DNA of 64,000 nucleotides from positions 2,636,001-2,700,000 of the forward strand of contig JAQGDQ010000002.1 in assembly GCA_030141605.1 (NCBI GenBank), in the 5' to 3' direction. The notes under the pieces are model-generated. The model did no database searches and was not told the origin of the DNA. It saw only the letters and a program-made list of their open reading frames with translations. The position numbers and the translations under genes are program-made. The stretch comes from Tubiluchus corallicola (taxonomy: Eukaryota; Priapulida; Priapulimorpha; Priapulimorphida; Tubiluchidae). Positions 61,536 through 64,000 of this stretch are shown piece by piece; the first letter of the stretch is position 1, and the number at the start of each line of letters is the position of its first letter.

Positions 61536-63190
61536 TATCACAAATTCACAGTATCGTAATCGAAAAATTGCAAATGTCTTTATAGTTTACTTGCAACAGT
61601 TTCACAGAAAAGGACTGCGTATCAAATGACATAAGATGACATGTTAAAGATAATGGCATTATCAGCATATTCGAATTGTTTTTTGAGAACAGGAACATTT
61701 CTTTGGAAACAAAAATTAGAATATTCTCAATTTTAGTTGAAATTGTACTACTGTACAAATCTGTATACTGGACATTAAAACAAATCATAAATGCATTCCA
61801 AGTACGAAATTATAGACATACTTTGGATATCAGATGACCAAAAAATTTCAAATCGGAATAGGTGTAAAGAAATAAGAGTAGAACCTTGAACCAGAAAAAT
61901 AAAAATAAAAAGAATTTCTTCAGGATGGATTGAGCATATGCTAAACTATCTGATGATGGTCCAGTAGAGGTAGTTCTTCAGGAAACAATAGAAACAAATA
62001 GAAGGACAGATGTTAACATATCAAGAATATGTACAGAAAGATTTAACGATTTCAACACTGTTCATAATCGGTGCATGATGTTTTTCCAAAGAGGAAAGGT
62101 CGGTTATGAGTGCTAGACCACAATAACGATATTGGATTTTTGGATGCCATCTAATATACAAAGGCCGACAAAGGCTTGAATCTGCATCACCAACAATTTT
62201 CCACACTTTCTGGTTTCCAGGATAAACAGCATTATGTTCTGTAATCTTTCTGTCACATTCTCTGTTAGTTTCACGCACAATCTTCATTATTATTGCCCCC
62301 CCCCGCCGAGTAAGAAACAGCTGAAAGTGGTGAACTATGTGCTCACACCGGGCTTCTGCAGTAATACCAGGAGCTTGCCTGATAATGTCTTATGCACGTT
62401 ATCGCACCTACACTGGATCCACATTTTTTCAAACAGTAATATTTTGATCATCTCCTGATAGTGAGGTGGTGCTCCACCTCCAGGGCATTTGCACAATCAT
62501 GATCTCTTCGGGTTTTACTAACAACTTCTGGTCAAATCTTTCTCCCTTACTTGACATCCAGCCACTTATCCATCATCGGTCTTTTGTTCATTCTGTTGGG
62601 CTTCTATTTGATAACCATCAATATCATCTTAACTGGCACTTTCAATATCATCCATATCTGATGCTTATCTTCTGCATCCGATTCAGATTCAGCAAAGTCA
62701 CTTTCTTCTGTGCTGGCTTCATCCTCTAAACGTTTTTTCTACTGCTCGTTTTTGTCTGCCATGTTTTACTTACTGTTTTACTTTGTCAACTTAATTTACC
62801 AAGTAAAATAAGTTGACAAAAATCAAATGTTGCATAGGAATGGGGTCACACACGATCCCACTGGTTTGTCTTCCTTTCAAAGTGGGCATATGTCAAGGAA
62901 ACTTATCAAGATCACACTAGGAGGGCCATCAAAATATGACAAATTCGAGGAACAAACCATTAATGGTTTAATTTTACGATAAATGTAGCACACCTGTGAT
63001 CATAAAATACCCCCTCCCGTTTTGAAAAAGCATAAATACAACTTGAGTTAATAGTTATTAACGTTGATGATGGTCAGTTTTTGGTTATTCCCAGGATCCA
63101 GTTGGCGCTATGAAAAGGTACGCAACTTCTTGGAGCGAAAATTAACAGACTTGCAGTTGGAAAAATTGTCATCGAGACTTTATTTGATAA
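61536..63190. other. Interval with possible degraded element
   Basis: Minus-strand frames around 62021-62287 and an acidic, repeatedly interrupted frame around 62640-62760 (EDEASTEESDFAESESD) look like broken coding sequence, perhaps of a DNA transposon. I could not assign a family. Confidence 0.3.
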
Positions 63191-63191
63191 A

Positions 63192-63437
63192 ATGAAGCTA
63201 GATGCTTCCTGTAACTGGAAATTTCTGGAAACAACTGGATTTGGCAAAAGTGCGCCACCATTTATGAGAAACAGCATAATCAGCTTTCAGTATAAACGTT
63301 TTGAGTATGTTCAATATGTTGTTGGCATCCTTCTGTCTCGGAAGACAATGGAGTGTGCGCCAAGACAGTCAGTTATTGATCACATTGATGGAGCTGCAGC
63401 TAAGGTGTATGGAGATCCTGAGTTGCCCAGACAATAG
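63192..63437 (+). pseudogene. Uncharacterised open frame, possibly element-derived
   Basis: 81 codons with an ATG and a protein-like composition, ending HIDGAAAKVYGDPELPRQ. The sequence just upstream (63064-63190) also reads as broken coding. No domain is recognised. It abuts GC-richer sequence leading to the 5S-like unit, so it may belong to a composite mobile element. Confidence 0.3.
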
Positions 63438-63688
63438 GAACCCCCTCTCTTCCTCCCTGGTGTAGTCCAAAGGAAAGCAGAGCGATACGTTTCGCACCGG
63501 GTAGCTGCAGGAGCTGCCGGAGTCAATGAGCATGCTGCGCTGGTCCGCCTTCGGGGTTCCACTCATGATTTGGAAGGTTTACTCCTCTACACATGGCCGT
63601 TGGGTCACTTGACCGCCTCCGCCCTCTAGCCGTTGGCTGCTTGTGCAGCTCCTCCGCCTAGTGTCGAGATACAGTGTCGGCATCCCGC

Positions 63689-63808
63689 AAGCCTACAGCA
63701 CCTGGTATTCCTAGGCGGTCACCCATCCAAGTACTAACCAGCATCTACGTTACTTAACTTCGGTGATCAGACGACTACCGGTGTTTTCAACGTGATATGG
63801 CCGTAATT
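63689..63808 (-). rRNA. 5S rRNA-like sequence, probably pseudogene or head of a 5S-derived SINE
   Basis: On the minus strand the 120-base unit shows the 5S hallmarks TACGGCCATATCACGTTGAA, GATCACCGAAGTTAAG, GGTTAGTACTTGGATGGGTG, ACCGCCT.GGAATACC and GGTGCTGTAGGCTT. The internal control region is largely intact. It carries a number of changes from the usual invertebrate 5S, such as GGTAGTCGTCTGATC and CGTAGATGCTGG. The first three bases no longer pair with the 3' end. Instead of a T-run terminator, the 3' end continues into GCGGGATGCCGAC and GC-rich sequence. This argues against a functional gene. Confidence 0.75.
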
Positions 63809-64000
63809 AATATATAGCAGTTTAAATTTAGTGTTAGTTGTTGTAATTAATATAAGTGCACTAATACTCATCATGTTCGAAAAAAACTAAATTTAGCATA
63901 GAATTTTGAATCTGCTGAGCAAGACAATTATACATGTAAGAAACGAACAGCAAATGTGTGAATACAAACGGTGATACCAAATTAGGATATAGTTGCTGCA

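Overview
This window is AT-rich nuclear DNA from an invertebrate metazoan. Genes are split by GT-AG introns, TATA boxes lie next to non-coding first exons, and microsatellites are long. Relics of LINE, Ty3/Gypsy and DNA transposons are present, and an invertebrate-type 5S rRNA sequence sits at the right edge. I cannot name the phylum. Both the genes for secreted low-complexity matrix-like proteins and the intronless GPCR and LRR genes fit a marine lophotrochozoan or cnidarian, but that is inference.

The main content is a cluster of secreted proteins, spread over about 37 kb, that share a domain I do not recognise. The domain is roughly 85-100 residues, rich in Lys, Gly, Tyr, Asp and His, and follows the pattern GGKG[ND]V.L.GK, then FSKG[KE]GKY.YDN, then DKGG.KYY.DKG, then GKG[ED][WY]HKK. 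It occurs five times. Locus A (4614-9051, +) has a signal exon, a Gly-rich exon and a two-exon domain cassette. Two more two-exon cassettes, B (10410-11297) and C (12362-13166), follow in tandem with the same lengths and phases but no visible signal exon. They are either alternative 3' ends of locus A or partial duplicates. Gene D (32919-27092, -) and gene E (38063-41152, +) are divergently arranged, each with its own signal peptide and a long disordered tail. The tail of E is built of GYGDPHG-type repeats.

Between A-C and D lie two single-exon genes: a class A GPCR (15484-16554, -) and a single-pass LRR membrane protein (18174-19334, +). Gene F (42658-45271, +), 1.5 kb beyond E, encodes a secreted protein with three poly-Asp tracts and one thrombospondin type 1-like repeat. 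Next comes a minus-strand gene for a dual-specificity-phosphatase-like protein whose catalytic Cys is Ser (46423-52786, 5' end not found). Its large intron holds a degraded Ty3/Gypsy element lacking protease, RT and RNase H.

The remainder (53-64 kb) is mostly non-coding and transposon-rich. It holds a LINE RT remnant, a Harbinger-type MITE with a TAA target duplication, a possible orphan exon, microsatellites, and a 5S rRNA-like unit that looks like a pseudogene or a 5S-headed SINE. Taken together, the D/E/A-C cluster and the acidic gene F suggest a locus for extracellular matrix, secretion or mineral-associated proteins. This is inferred from composition and signal peptides only.
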